A stretch of 64,000 bases of DNA from NCBI GenBank assembly GCA_964401835.1, contig CAYNZP010000002.1:186001-250000 (forward strand). Reading direction: 5' to 3'. The DNA is from CAYNZP01 sp964401835 (GTDB lineage Bacteria > Planctomycetota > Phycisphaerae > SM23-33). Position 1 is the stretch's first letter; every line of letters begins with the position of its first letter. This document shows, piece by piece, positions 17,596 through 26,112 of this stretch. A program made the position numbers and the translations under genes. The notes under the pieces were generated by a model that worked only from the letters and a program-made list of their open reading frames with translations, was not told the DNA's origin and searched no databases.

Positions 17596-20157
17596 ATGCG
17601 ACCTCTAAGAACTTTTACCGTTCAACCATCATTGCCCGAACCGCTCAAGCCTCTGCTGGAGTTGGCTCATAACCTGTTTTGGACCTGGCAGGGCTCGATA
17701 CGAGATCTGTTTCGCCGCCTCGATTCACAAGGCTGGGAAGACTCATACCACAACCCCGTGGCGATGCTGGGAAACATCGACCAGCAGAAGCTTATTGCAG
17801 CTGCCAATGACGAGGGGTTCATGGCACATCTCAAACGGGCATACGCTGAGCTGCAGGATTATCTAAGCAAGCCCGGCTGGTGGAGCCAAACTTACGGCGG
17901 AGACAGACAACCCCAGGTTGCGTATTTCTGTGCGGAATTCGGAATAACGGAGTCCCTGCCGATTTACTCGGGCGGCCTTGGCGTCCTCGCTGGCGACCAC
18001 TTGAAGAGTGCTTCGGAGTTGGGGATACCGCTGGTAGGTGTCGGTCTGCTCTACCAACAGGGATACTTCCGCCAGCGTTTGAACGCTGACGGCTGGCAGC
18101 TTGAGCTGTTCCCGAGGAACGACTTCCACAATATGCCCGTCGAGCTTCTTCGTTCAGAAGACGGCAATCCGGTTACTGTTGAAATAGAAATGCCCGAAAA
18201 ACCTGTCTTAGTCCAGGTATGGCTGGCACGGGTCGGAAGAGTTAAACTTTTTCTGCTTGATACAAATATCGCGGGCAATTCTCCTGAGCATCGACAAATT
18301 ACTGCCCAGCTTTACGGCGGCGACCAGGAAATGCGCATACGTCAGGAAATTGTACTTGGCATTGGTGGAGTTCGGGCTCTTAGGGCCGTGGGGATTAATC
18401 CAAAAGCCTTCCATATGAACGAAGGCCACGCCGCATTCCTGTCTCTCGAACGAATCCGTATGCTGATGGCTGAAACGGGCGTATCCTTCGCCGAGGCAAG
18501 AGAAGCGGTTGCCGCATCAAACGTATTTACGACCCATACACCTGTCCCGGCCGGCCACGACGCGTTCGAACCGTGGCTGATTGATAAATACTTCGATAAA
18601 TACTGGCATCAGCTCGGTATCAGCAGGGAAGATTTCCTAGCCCAAGGCCGACAGGACCCCAAGAGCAAAGAAGAGCCAATGAGCCTGACAGTGCTTGCAA
18701 CGCGAATGAGCACCTATCGCAATGGCGTAAGTGAACTGCACGGTCAGGTCAGCCGAACTCTTTGGACGGGAATCTGGCCGGGCATCCCCGTTGACGAAGT
18801 TCCAATCCAGCACATTACCAATGGAATTCACACGAGAAGCTGGATAAGCAACGACCTTGCATCACTATATGACCGCTACCTCGGCCCGGGTTGGACTGAA
18901 AAACCCGCGGATATGGCTATCTGGAAAACAGTAGAAAATATTCCTGATACCGAACTGTGGCGTACCCATGAAAGGCGAAAAGAACGTCTCGTTTCGTTTT
19001 GCCGTGAAAGACTTAGTGCCCAGTTAGCAAAACGCGGCGCCGGATCTGCCGAGATAGCTGCTGCGAGCGAAATTCTTGATCCTGAAGCACTGACTATTGT
19101 TTTTGCCAGAAGGTTTGCTACATACAAGCGTGCGAGTCTGATCCTTTCCGATCTCGACCGCCTGAGCAAATTACTTAACAATCCCGACAAGCCGGTACAG
19201 ATCATCTTTGCTGGAAAGGCTCATCCAAGGGACAACCCCGGCAAGGACCTTATCAGGAAATTTATACACACAGCCCGAAAAGAAGAGTTCCGCAGATCTC
19301 TTGTTTTCATAGAAGACTACGATATTAACGTCGCACGCTATCTGGTTCAGGGCACGGACGTTTGGCTGAACACTCCCCTGCGTCCGATGGAAGCATCCGG
19401 CACGAGCGGCATGAAGGTTGCCGCCAATGGTGGATTGAATCTTTCTATCCTGGATGGTTGGTGGGCCGAAGGTTACTCGACAGACGTCGGCTGGGCTATA
19501 GGCTCGGGTGAAACCTATGACGACATAGATTATCAAAATGCAGTGGAATCGCAGGCGATTTATGACACATTAGAAAAAGAAACCGTCCCGCTGTTTTACA
19601 GTCGTGGCCCGGACAAACTTCCACGCGGCTGGATTGCCAAGATGAAAGCTGCCATGAGCAAGCTGGCACCGGTTTACAACACAAACAGAATGCTCAAGCA
19701 ATATGCTGAAATGTCCTACGCCAAGGCCGCCCAGCGAGGTGACGAACTCACTGGAAATGAAATGGCTGGTGCAAAAGAACTAAGCGGGTGGAAGCAGAAA
19801 GTCTTTCATGAATTTGACGGTATCCGAATAGATACGGTTAGTGACAACATGAACGGTGAAGGCGGTGCTTTTGTCGGCAAGGATGTTACTGTCGAGGCGG
19901 TGGTAGATTTAGGCGGACTTGGCCCTGAAGATGTCCGTGTCGAACTCTACTTCGGTCCGCTTGGCGGCGACGGCCAACTCGATGACGGCCAGGTCATACC
20001 AATGGAACAAGTAGAAAACGAAGGTGATAATCGCGTCAAATATACTGCCCTTATGCCATGCAGTAAAAGCGGCATGACAGGCTATACCGTCAGGGTAATG
20101 CCCTGCCATACCAACCTGGTAGCATCTTCTGATATGGCACTTATTAGATGGGCATAG
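17596..20157 (+). CDS. glgP: Alpha-glucan (glycogen) phosphorylase
   Basis: A GT35 enzyme that releases glucose 1-phosphate from glycogen or maltodextrin using pyridoxal phosphate. The 853-residue protein begins with the domain found in alpha-glucan phosphorylases of the Thermotoga/actinobacterial type (LLELAHNLFWTWQ near residue 25), and carries the active-site segment ASGTSGMKVAANGGLN near 600, whose Lys binds PLP. Glucan-site signatures GGLGVLAGDHLK (near 125) and HMNEGHAAF (near 273) are present. The C-terminal 110 residues form a beta-rich extension common in this subfamily. No other glycogen gene is adjacent. Confidence 0.95.
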   Translation: MRPLRTFTVQPSLPEPLKPLLELAHNLFWTWQGSIRDLFRRLDSQGWEDSYHNPVAMLGNIDQQKLIAAANDEGFMAHLKRAYAELQDYLSKPGWWSQTYGGDRQPQVAYFCAEFGITESLPIYSGGLGVLAGDHLKSASELGIPLVGVGLLYQQGYFRQRLNADGWQLELFPRNDFHNMPVELLRSEDGNPVTVEIEMPEKPVLVQVWLARVGRVKLFLLDTNIAGNSPEHRQITAQLYGGDQEMRIRQEIVLGIGGVRALRAVGINPKAFHMNEGHAAFLSLERIRMLMAETGVSFAEAREAVAASNVFTTHTPVPAGHDAFEPWLIDKYFDKYWHQLGISREDFLAQGRQDPKSKEEPMSLTVLATRMSTYRNGVSELHGQVSRTLWTGIWPGIPVDEVPIQHITNGIHTRSWISNDLASLYDRYLGPGWTEKPADMAIWKTVENIPDTELWRTHERRKERLVSFCRERLSAQLAKRGAGSAEIAAASEILDPEALTIVFARRFATYKRASLILSDLDRLSKLLNNPDKPVQIIFAGKAHPRDNPGKDLIRKFIHTARKEEFRRSLVFIEDYDINVARYLVQGTDVWLNTPLRPMEASGTSGMKVAANGGLNLSILDGWWAEGYSTDVGWAIGSGETYDDIDYQNAVESQAIYDTLEKETVPLFYSRGPDKLPRGWIAKMKAAMSKLAPVYNTNRMLKQYAEMSYAKAAQRGDELTGNEMAGAKELSGWKQKVFHEFDGIRIDTVSDNMNGEGGAFVGKDVTVEAVVDLGGLGPEDVRVELYFGPLGGDGQLDDGQVIPMEQVENEGDNRVKYTALMPCSKSGMTGYTVRVMPCHTNLVASSDMALIRWA

Positions 20158-20181
20158 CTAAAACCGGGCAACTTTTTACCT

Positions 20182-20208
20182 TTGCTTGAAGAAGAATTAA
20201 CTTATAAT
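20182..20208 (+). promoter_or_regulatory. Probable thrS promoter
   Basis: A perfect TATAAT (20203-20208) follows a weak TTGCTT (20182-20187; 15-base spacing). The predicted transcript begins near 20215, a few bases before the long hairpin at 20223-20350, so the hairpin would be the 5' end of the thrS message. Confidence 0.45.
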
Positions 20209-20222
20209 TAGCTGAAGTTATC

Positions 20223-20350
20223 AAAAGCCGGTATACAAAAAATGCTAAATACGACAACGCAAACAACGACTACATGTTAATGCCAGTTCCCGAACAACTC
20301 GGTATCTGGTTGCGTTGTGAACTTTAGCGAGTTTTGTGTACCGGCTTTTT
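20223..20350 (+). promoter_or_regulatory. Long hairpin leader in front of thrS
   Basis: An 18-bp outer stem pairs 20223-20240 with 20332-20350 (one G-U pair) and ends in CCGGCTTTTTAATT, like an intrinsic terminator. Inside it GCTAAA (20244-20249) pairs with TTTAGC (20323-20328), and ACAACGCAA (20254-20262) with TTGCGTTGT (20310-20318). The centre has a further small hairpin (CCAG...CCGA...TCGG...CTGG, 20283-20309). thrS begins 29 bases after the structure. It fits an attenuator or translational operator of threonyl-tRNA synthetase, or less interestingly a glgP terminator or a mobile palindrome. No T-box motif is present. Confidence 0.55.
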
Positions 20351-20379
20351 AATTATCTCTGGTCGATAAGAGGATAAAG

Positions 20380-22371
20380 ATGGGTGTTAAGGTAAAGTTG
20401 CCAGACGGCAACAATCTGAAATTTGAAAAACCTGTAAGTGCCGCGGATGTTGCAATGGAAATTTCTCCGCGCCTTGCCAAGGCCGCCGTAGCAGCTGAAA
20501 TTGACGGACAGCTGACAGACATTTCCACTTCTATGGATAAAGGCGAGCACGAAGTTAAGATTATCACTAACAAGGACGAAGCTTCCCTGGAGATACTGCG
20601 TCATACAGCCGCTCATGTAATGGCCCAGGCGGTGGTTAATCTTCTGGGACCTGAGGTAAAGTACACAATCGGACCCGCCCTGATGGACGACTTCCAGTAC
20701 GGATTCTATTACGACTTCGACCTGCCCCGACCCATCGGCCCGGAAGACCTCATAAAGATCGAAGCCGAGATGAAAAAAATCGCCTCTCAAAAAATACCGC
20801 TGGAGCGAATAGAGCTTTCAGTAGATGAGGCGAAGGCAAAATTCAATGAGCTTGGCCAAGGGTATAAAAACGAAATGATTGACGACCTGGTTCGCGATGA
20901 AGGCGTAACCAGCGTAAGCCTCTACCGCCAGGGCGAGTTTCTGGACATGTGCCGCGGACCTCACTTGCCGGATACCTCAAAGGTCAAAGCGTTCAAACTG
21001 ATAACATCAGCGGGAGCTTACTGGCGAGGGGATGAAACCAAGGCGATGCTAACCCGAATATACGGCGTTGCTTTCTTCGACAAGAACCAACTCGCCGAGC
21101 ACATGGAGCGTATCGAAGAAGCCCGGAAGCGTGATCACCGAGTAATAGGCAAGCAATTGGGTTTATTCCTGATCGATGAAAAAGTCGGACCCGGCCTGCC
21201 ACTGTGGATGCCAAAAGGCACAACCATCCGCATGGAATTGCAGAAATGGCTGCAAAGTGAGCTGACAAAGCGAGGCTATCAACTGGTTGTTAGCCCGCAT
21301 ATTGGCAAACTCGAACTGTACCGCACAAGCGGCCATTATCCCTATTACAAAGAGTCGCAGTTCCCCCCTATTGAGATGGGCGACGAAGAGGGCTATCTGC
21401 TCAAGCCGATGAACTGCCCGCACCACATGCAGATTTACAAAACCACTCAGCACAGCTACCGCGACCTGCCGGTCCGGCTGGCAGAGTTCGGCAGCGTCTA
21501 TCGCATGGAAAAGTCTGGCGAATTGAACGGCCTAGTCAGGGTGCGAGGATTCACCCAGGATGATGCCCATATAATCTGCACACCTGAGCAGCTCGAAGCC
21601 GAGATCGAATCGTGCGTAGAACTGACAAAGACCGTCCTTTCGACCCTCAGCTTGGATGACTATCGCGTAAGAATTGGGTTGCGAGAAGACGGGCAGGACA
21701 AATACGTCGGGGATACCGATCATTGGGCTGCAGCTGAGGAAAATATTCGAAACGTCGTAAAAAGACTCGGCATGAACTATACCGAGGAAAAAGGCGAGGC
21801 GGCCTTCTACGGTCCGAAAATCGACTTCGTTGTCAAGGACTGCATCGGAAGGGAATGGCAGCTGGGAACCATTCAGGTCGACTATAATCTGACCGAACGG
21901 TTCGATCTGGAATACATCGGTGCTGACAACTCCCCGCACCGCCCTGTTATGATCCATCGCGCACCTTTCGGTTCGATGGAAAGGTTTATAGGCATTCTTA
22001 TCGAGCACTTCGCTGGGGCGTTTCCGCTGTGGCTAAGCCCTACCCAGGTAGCTGTCCTTCCGGTAAGCGAAAAATTCGAAGATTACGCCAAGGAAATAAA
22101 CGAAAAGCTCCTCTTGGCCGGCATTCGGACAGAACTGGATAACTCGCCAGAAAAGATTGGTGCGAAAATCCGAAAGGCCACAATCCAGAAGGTTCCGTAT
22201 ATGGCTATTGTTGGTGCAAGAGAGGCCGAATCGGGAACTGTCGCACCGCGGGCCAGAAAAGAAGGCGACCTCGGAGCCATGAAAATAGAAGAATTCATAA
22301 GTGCTTTGAATCAGGAGATTTCCTCCAAGGGGCAGCAAAGTTTAGTCCCAAATGAGGCTGAAATATCCTGA
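20380..22371 (+). CDS. thrS: Threonyl-tRNA synthetase
   Basis: Class II synthetase charging tRNA-Thr. The 663-residue protein has the N-terminal TGS domain (1-65), the editing domain with zinc-type HTAAHVMAQ motif near residue 73 and the YWRGDETKAMLTRIYG block near 210, then the catalytic core with the zinc cysteine in KPMNCPHHM near 347, motif 2 (RMEKSGELNGLVRVRGFTQDD), motif 3 and the anticodon-binding C-terminus. AAGAGGA precedes the ATG. It heads the cluster thrS-infC-rpmI-rplT-pheS, the widely conserved arrangement. Confidence 0.97.
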   Translation: MGVKVKLPDGNNLKFEKPVSAADVAMEISPRLAKAAVAAEIDGQLTDISTSMDKGEHEVKIITNKDEASLEILRHTAAHVMAQAVVNLLGPEVKYTIGPALMDDFQYGFYYDFDLPRPIGPEDLIKIEAEMKKIASQKIPLERIELSVDEAKAKFNELGQGYKNEMIDDLVRDEGVTSVSLYRQGEFLDMCRGPHLPDTSKVKAFKLITSAGAYWRGDETKAMLTRIYGVAFFDKNQLAEHMERIEEARKRDHRVIGKQLGLFLIDEKVGPGLPLWMPKGTTIRMELQKWLQSELTKRGYQLVVSPHIGKLELYRTSGHYPYYKESQFPPIEMGDEEGYLLKPMNCPHHMQIYKTTQHSYRDLPVRLAEFGSVYRMEKSGELNGLVRVRGFTQDDAHIICTPEQLEAEIESCVELTKTVLSTLSLDDYRVRIGLREDGQDKYVGDTDHWAAAEENIRNVVKRLGMNYTEEKGEAAFYGPKIDFVVKDCIGREWQLGTIQVDYNLTERFDLEYIGADNSPHRPVMIHRAPFGSMERFIGILIEHFAGAFPLWLSPTQVAVLPVSEKFEDYAKEINEKLLLAGIRTELDNSPEKIGAKIRKATIQKVPYMAIVGAREAESGTVAPRARKEGDLGAMKIEEFISALNQEISSKGQQSLVPNEAEIS

Positions 22372-22495
22372 TTTTGTGATATTATTTATATGAGGTAGAT
22401 TTAGTTGGCTTAGATTGATATCGTCTGGTTTCGAATGTGTCCTAAGGTGGACTTTGTTTCTAACCGACATTTTTTAGCAATAAGGAGAATTAACC

Positions 22496-23017
22496 ATTTC
22501 GTCTACAAATTTACGCTGCAACTCACAGATCCGTATTTCCCCAATACGTCTGATCGATGAGAACAATGAACAAGTAGGAATAGTCGACGTCAGAGAAGCA
22601 ATTTCAAGAGCTCAGGATATCGATCTCGACCTTGTCGAAGTCGCGCCCCAATCCCGCCCGCCAGTCTGCAGGATCATGGATTATGGCAAGTGGAAATATG
22701 CCCAGAAGAAGAAAGAACAAAAGGCAAAAGCCCACCGACATGAGACCGAACTGAAGGAAATCCGCATCAAGACACCCAAAATCGGTGAGCATGACCTTGG
22801 TATCAAGATCAACCACGCAAGGGAATTCCTCGAAAGAGGAGACAGGGTCCAGTTTACACTGCGATTCCGTGGCAGAGAGCTTGCCCACATCGATGAAGGT
22901 AGAAGGATTTTTGGACAAATCCAGGAAGAACTCCAGGAGGTTGGCAAGGTGGCTCAACAGGTGAAGTTTGAAGGCCGAAGAATCACAATGGCCTTGATAC
23001 CAATGCCGAAAGGCTAA
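22496..23017 (+). CDS. infC: Translation initiation factor IF-3, ATT start
   Basis: IF-3 binds the 30S subunit and checks the initiator codon. The gene begins with ATT at 22496, nine bases after AAGGAG (22482-22487), giving 173 residues; the first ATG in frame is only at 22676 and would remove the whole N-terminal domain (which contains VRISPIRLIDENN-like residues and IVDVREAI). An AUU start is the known autoregulatory device of infC in other bacteria, because IF-3 rejects non-standard start codons. The C-terminal domain has the expected GDRVQFTLRFRGRE and MALIPMPKG ends. It is transcribed with thrS and followed by a strong terminator. Confidence 0.93.
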   Translation: MSSTNLRCNSQIRISPIRLIDENNEQVGIVDVREAISRAQDIDLDLVEVAPQSRPPVCRIMDYGKWKYAQKKKEQKAKAHRHETELKEIRIKTPKIGEHDLGIKINHAREFLERGDRVQFTLRFRGRELAHIDEGRRIFGQIQEELQEVGKVAQQVKFEGRRITMALIPMPKG

Positions 23018-23076
23018 GCTCCTTTTAAAATTTGGCGGTACGACTTCTATTCAATATAGCTTATAAGACTCATCAT

Positions 23077-23135
23077 CGGCGTCTGTTACGAAGTTCTGCA
23101 ACTTTAGACTAACAGGCGCCGTATTTGTTTTTTTG
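23077..23135 (+). terminator. Terminator or attenuator between infC and rpmI
   Basis: CGGCGTCTGTTA (23077-23088) pairs with TAACAGGCGCCG (23110-23121) over 12 bp, with a small inner stem AAGTT/AACTT, followed by TATTTGTTTTTTT. It would end the thrS-infC message at least partly; a fresh promoter for rpmI lies 90 bases further on. Confidence 0.8.
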
Positions 23136-23207
23136 GCAAAATTCGGCATTTAATGCACTTTTGGGGAAATTTGCTCAAATTCCGTGGAAACTTTTTTCTC
23201 AACACCC

Positions 23208-23235
23208 TTTACACACCATACTTTATTGCTACAAT
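23208..23235 (+). promoter_or_regulatory. Promoter of rpmI-rplT-pheS
   Basis: TTTACA (23208-23213) and TACAAT (23230-23235) with 16-base spacing. The expected leader is about 34 bases and ends with GAGG seven bases before the rpmI ATG. Confidence 0.55.
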
Positions 23236-23275
23236 ATCCCGACTTTATGAAACTCAAGGCAGATGAGGTTTACTT

Positions 23276-23470
23276 ATGCCCAAAATGAAGACAAATAAAT
23301 CTATCGCTAAGCGAGTAAAGGTGACAGGCCGCGGCAAGATCACGCGTCACAAAACAGGTTCAGGCCACCTTAAAAGCAAGAAGTCACCAAAGCAGATTCG
23401 CAACTTCCGCAACGATTCAGTTGTATCTAAAGGTATTGGCAAGCAGATCAAGCGTATGCTTGGCTTGTAG
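23276..23470 (+). CDS. rpmI: Ribosomal protein L35 (bL35)
   Basis: A 64-residue basic protein of the 50S subunit with the family start PKMKTNKSIAKRVKVTGRGK and the region HKTGSGHLKSKKS. GAGG (23265-23268) sits before the ATG. It is transcribed with rplT. Confidence 0.96.
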   Translation: MPKMKTNKSIAKRVKVTGRGKITRHKTGSGHLKSKKSPKQIRNFRNDSVVSKGIGKQIKRMLGL

Positions 23471-23597
23471 TTGATCATAAAGAAAAGGTTCAGACGGGAG
23501 TCCATTGGGACGATAGGCCGTGCAGATTTTTTTTTGCCGCCTTGCGAAACATCCCGCTTATCGGGAGTCCGTCAGCCGAAATTGAAGGAGCAGTAAG
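23471..23597 (+). other. rpmI-rplT spacer with duplicated sequence
   Basis: The spacer carries CGGGAGTCC twice (about 23497-23505 and 23560-23568), a run of nine or more T between them, and several short complementary pieces. L20 represses its own operon in other bacteria by binding a leader, so this could hold its target, but no known leader consensus is recognisable here. GAAGGAG precedes rplT. Confidence 0.3.
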
Positions 23598-23960
23598 ATG
23601 CCACGCGTTAAAAAGGGTGCAGCACGTCATCAAAAGCACAAAAGAGTCCTCAAGGCAGCCCGCGGTGCACATGGGGCAAGTTCACGCCGTTACAGATTGG
23701 CTATCCAGACTGTAATCCGTGCAGGCGTAAACGCAACAAGAGACCGCAAAAGACGCAAAAGAGAATTCCGCCGCCTCTGGATTACCAGATTGAGCGCAGC
23801 CTGTCAGCAGAGAGGCATCAGATACAGCCAATTTATCTTTGGGCTTACCCAGGCCGATGTCGCAATCAACCGCAAGATGCTCAGCGAAATTGCAATAGCA
23901 GACCCGGCCGCGTTTGACCAAATCGTCGAAGTTGCGAAGAAGCATATTCCTTCGGAATAA
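23598..23960 (+). CDS. rplT: Ribosomal protein L20 (bL20)
   Basis: A 120-residue rRNA-binding protein needed for early 50S assembly. The basic N-terminal helix (MPRVKKGAARHQKHKR) and the C-terminal globular part (LWITRLSAACQQRGIRYSQF) match the family. GAAGGAG stands 7 bases before the ATG. In other bacteria L20 also represses its own operon. Confidence 0.97.
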   Translation: MPRVKKGAARHQKHKRVLKAARGAHGASSRRYRLAIQTVIRAGVNATRDRKRRKREFRRLWITRLSAACQQRGIRYSQFIFGLTQADVAINRKMLSEIAIADPAAFDQIVEVAKKHIPSE

Positions 23961-23977
23961 AGCACGACTAAAAAACA

Positions 23978-24970
23978 ATGTCTCTGGAAGAGCTGGAACA
24001 ACTCAAGTCACAGGCTCTGGAAGAGCTTGAGGCCGCCGATTCGCCGGATTCGCTTGAATCGTGGCGAATTAAATACCTAGGCACTAAAGGTGCCGTCAAG
24101 GCGGCTATGCAGAAACTCAAGGATGTTCCCAAAGAGCAAAAGCCCGCCTACGGCAAGACCGCTAACCAACTCAAGAATCTTCTCCAGGGCAAGTTCGATT
24201 CCATCAAAGACAAGGTCGCCGAACCTGCTAAAGCTGCCGGGCCCAAGGTAGATATCACCCTGCCGGGCCGACGCCCAAAGATCGGCCACCTCCATGTTAT
24301 CACGCAGACAATAAACGATATTTGTGATATCTTCGGAAAAATGGGCTTCGATGTCGAATACGGGCCGGAAGTCGAGGACGAGAAGCATAACTTCGAGTCG
24401 CTCAATATTCCTGACCACCACCCAGCCCGCGACCCCCTGGACAACTTCTACATCGACAAAGACACGATGCTGCGTTCGCAGACTTCGACCGTCCAGATTC
24501 GCGTGATGGAGTCGCAGGAACCGCCCATACGGATTATCGCACCCGGCCGCGTATATAGGCCAGACACAGTCGACGCTACGCACAGCTTCATGTTTCACCA
24601 GGTCGAAGGCCTCTACGTCGACGAGAACGTCACCATGGCTGATCTCAAGACCTGCCTGGACCAATTCTGCAAGGCATACTTTGGCAACGAGGTAAAATCG
24701 CGCTTGCGGCCAAGTTTCTTCCCGTTCACCGAGCCGTCAGCGGAACTCGATGTATGGTTCAAATATGCCGACGGTCACGAGGACTGGATGGAATTGGCTG
24801 GCTGTGGAATGGTTGACCCCCACGTGCTGGAAGCTGTCGGCTACGATAGCGAGAAATACACCGGCTTCGCCTTCGGTGTGGGCATCGAGCGAATGGTAAT
24901 GGTTCGCCATCAAATTCCTGACATCCGCTACCTCTACGAATCGGACATCCGTTTCCTGCATCAATTCTAA
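23978..24970 (+). CDS. pheS: Phenylalanyl-tRNA synthetase alpha subunit
   Basis: The catalytic alpha subunit of the heterotetrameric synthetase. The 330-residue protein has an N-terminal coiled coil (about 1-85), motif 2 near MFHQVEGLYVDE, the phenylalanine-binding region (FFPFTEPSAELDV) and motif 3 (GFAFGVGIERMVM). The start is 17 bases after rplT without a good Shine-Dalgarno. pheT is not next to it: the 3' end overlaps the convergent dprA gene by 4 bases, so the beta subunit must be encoded elsewhere. Confidence 0.95.
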   Translation: MSLEELEQLKSQALEELEAADSPDSLESWRIKYLGTKGAVKAAMQKLKDVPKEQKPAYGKTANQLKNLLQGKFDSIKDKVAEPAKAAGPKVDITLPGRRPKIGHLHVITQTINDICDIFGKMGFDVEYGPEVEDEKHNFESLNIPDHHPARDPLDNFYIDKDTMLRSQTSTVQIRVMESQEPPIRIIAPGRVYRPDTVDATHSFMFHQVEGLYVDENVTMADLKTCLDQFCKAYFGNEVKSRLRPSFFPFTEPSAELDVWFKYADGHEDWMELAGCGMVDPHVLEAVGYDSEKYTGFAFGVGIERMVMVRHQIPDIRYLYESDIRFLHQF

Positions 24971-26094
24971 TCTGCTGCGTTTGGAAGGCTTTTCCTGGCA
25001 AAGACATTCCCCGGCTGCTGTGTTACTGCGCCTTTAAGTACGAGCATTGTCATAGTCGATGCAACCTTCCCGCTGTCCAGGCTGCACTGACGGACAATTT
25101 CGTCAACGCTTAAAGGGTTTTCCTTAAGAGCGTCGATAATCCTTTGCTCCAGTTCATTCAGGCCGGCTGGCAAAACATCTTCACCGGATTGCTCCTCTTC
25201 CGTCATCTTCACCCCCACCTGGCCGAGATGTTCGAGAATGTCTTCAAGGTTTTGAGTAAGTATCGCTCCATCACGGATAAGTTCGTTACTGCCCGCACTG
25301 AGGGGCGAATCTACCCTCCCGGGGATAGCGAATACCTCCCTGCCATGCTCAGCAGCCTCTGTTGCGGTTATCAGGGCCCCGCTACGCTTGGCAGCTTCGA
25401 CAATCAAAACGCCAAGCGAAAGCCCGGAGATAATCCTGTTACGCGTCGGAAAGTTGCCCGCCAGCACAGCTGTCCGCATCGGAAACTCCGAAATGACCGC
25501 CCCATTGTCATCGCTGCAAATCTGCTCAAAAAGTTTTTCGTTCTCGGATGGATAGGAATGGCAAAGTCCGCACCCCATAACAGCAATCGTCCTTCCGCCA
25601 GCTGAGAGAGCCCCGCGATGTGCAGCAGTGTCTATACCACGCGCCCCACCGGAAACTACCGTAAAGCCCGCCCTGCCCAAAAGCTCGCCAAATCTTTGCC
25701 CCTGCTCCAGACCATAATGCGTGCAGCGGCGTGAACCGACAACGCCAAGTGCAACGGCGTCAGTTGGCTCGAGCTTGCCCCTCACATACAGTAACGGCGG
25801 CCGGCCGTAGATAGTCTTGAGCGCAGCTGGATAGGATTCGTCGCAGTCACATATTATCTCGGCACCGAGCTTTCGGGCCTCCGCAATTTCATCGTCAATC
25901 TGATCTTCAGTAACAGATGTAATCGCCTGGGCTGTCTTATCGCCAACGCCCTGGACCCTTAGCAACTGTTTTACCGGAGCACAGGCAGCAGCCTCTACGC
26001 TACTAAAAGCTTCAACGATGCGGTGAAACGTAATTGCGCCAACACCCTGTGCCAAGGTAAGCTTGAGATACGCTCGAATGCTTTCGTCGGACAT
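24967..26094 (-). CDS. dprA: DNA-processing protein DprA
   Basis: DprA protects incoming single-stranded DNA and loads RecA during transformation. The 375-residue protein has an N-terminal helix-hairpin-helix-type region (1-70), the Rossmann core with GSRRCTHYG, SGGARGIDTAAH, GCGLCHSYPSEN and FPTRNRIISGLS, and a C-terminal winged-helix domain (about 310-365). AGGGGG precedes the ATG. It converges on pheS with a 4-base overlap; the enolase-superfamily gene lies 18 bases upstream on the same strand. No other competence gene is in the window. Confidence 0.95.
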   Translation of the reverse strand: MSDESIRAYLKLTLAQGVGAITFHRIVEAFSSVEAAACAPVKQLLRVQGVGDKTAQAITSVTEDQIDDEIAEARKLGAEIICDCDESYPAALKTIYGRPPLLYVRGKLEPTDAVALGVVGSRRCTHYGLEQGQRFGELLGRAGFTVVSGGARGIDTAAHRGALSAGGRTIAVMGCGLCHSYPSENEKLFEQICSDDNGAVISEFPMRTAVLAGNFPTRNRIISGLSLGVLIVEAAKRSGALITATEAAEHGREVFAIPGRVDSPLSAGSNELIRDGAILTQNLEDILEHLGQVGVKMTEEEQSGEDVLPAGLNELEQRIIDALKENPLSVDEIVRQCSLDSGKVASTMTMLVLKGAVTQQPGNVFARKSLPNAAD

Positions 26095-26112
26095 TGATCC
26101 CCCTTTAAAGGT

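Noticed and set aside
20223..20350. T-box riboswitch for thrS
   Set aside because: No T-box motif of the GGTGGNACC type and no specifier-loop layout was found; the structure is kept only as an unnamed leader.
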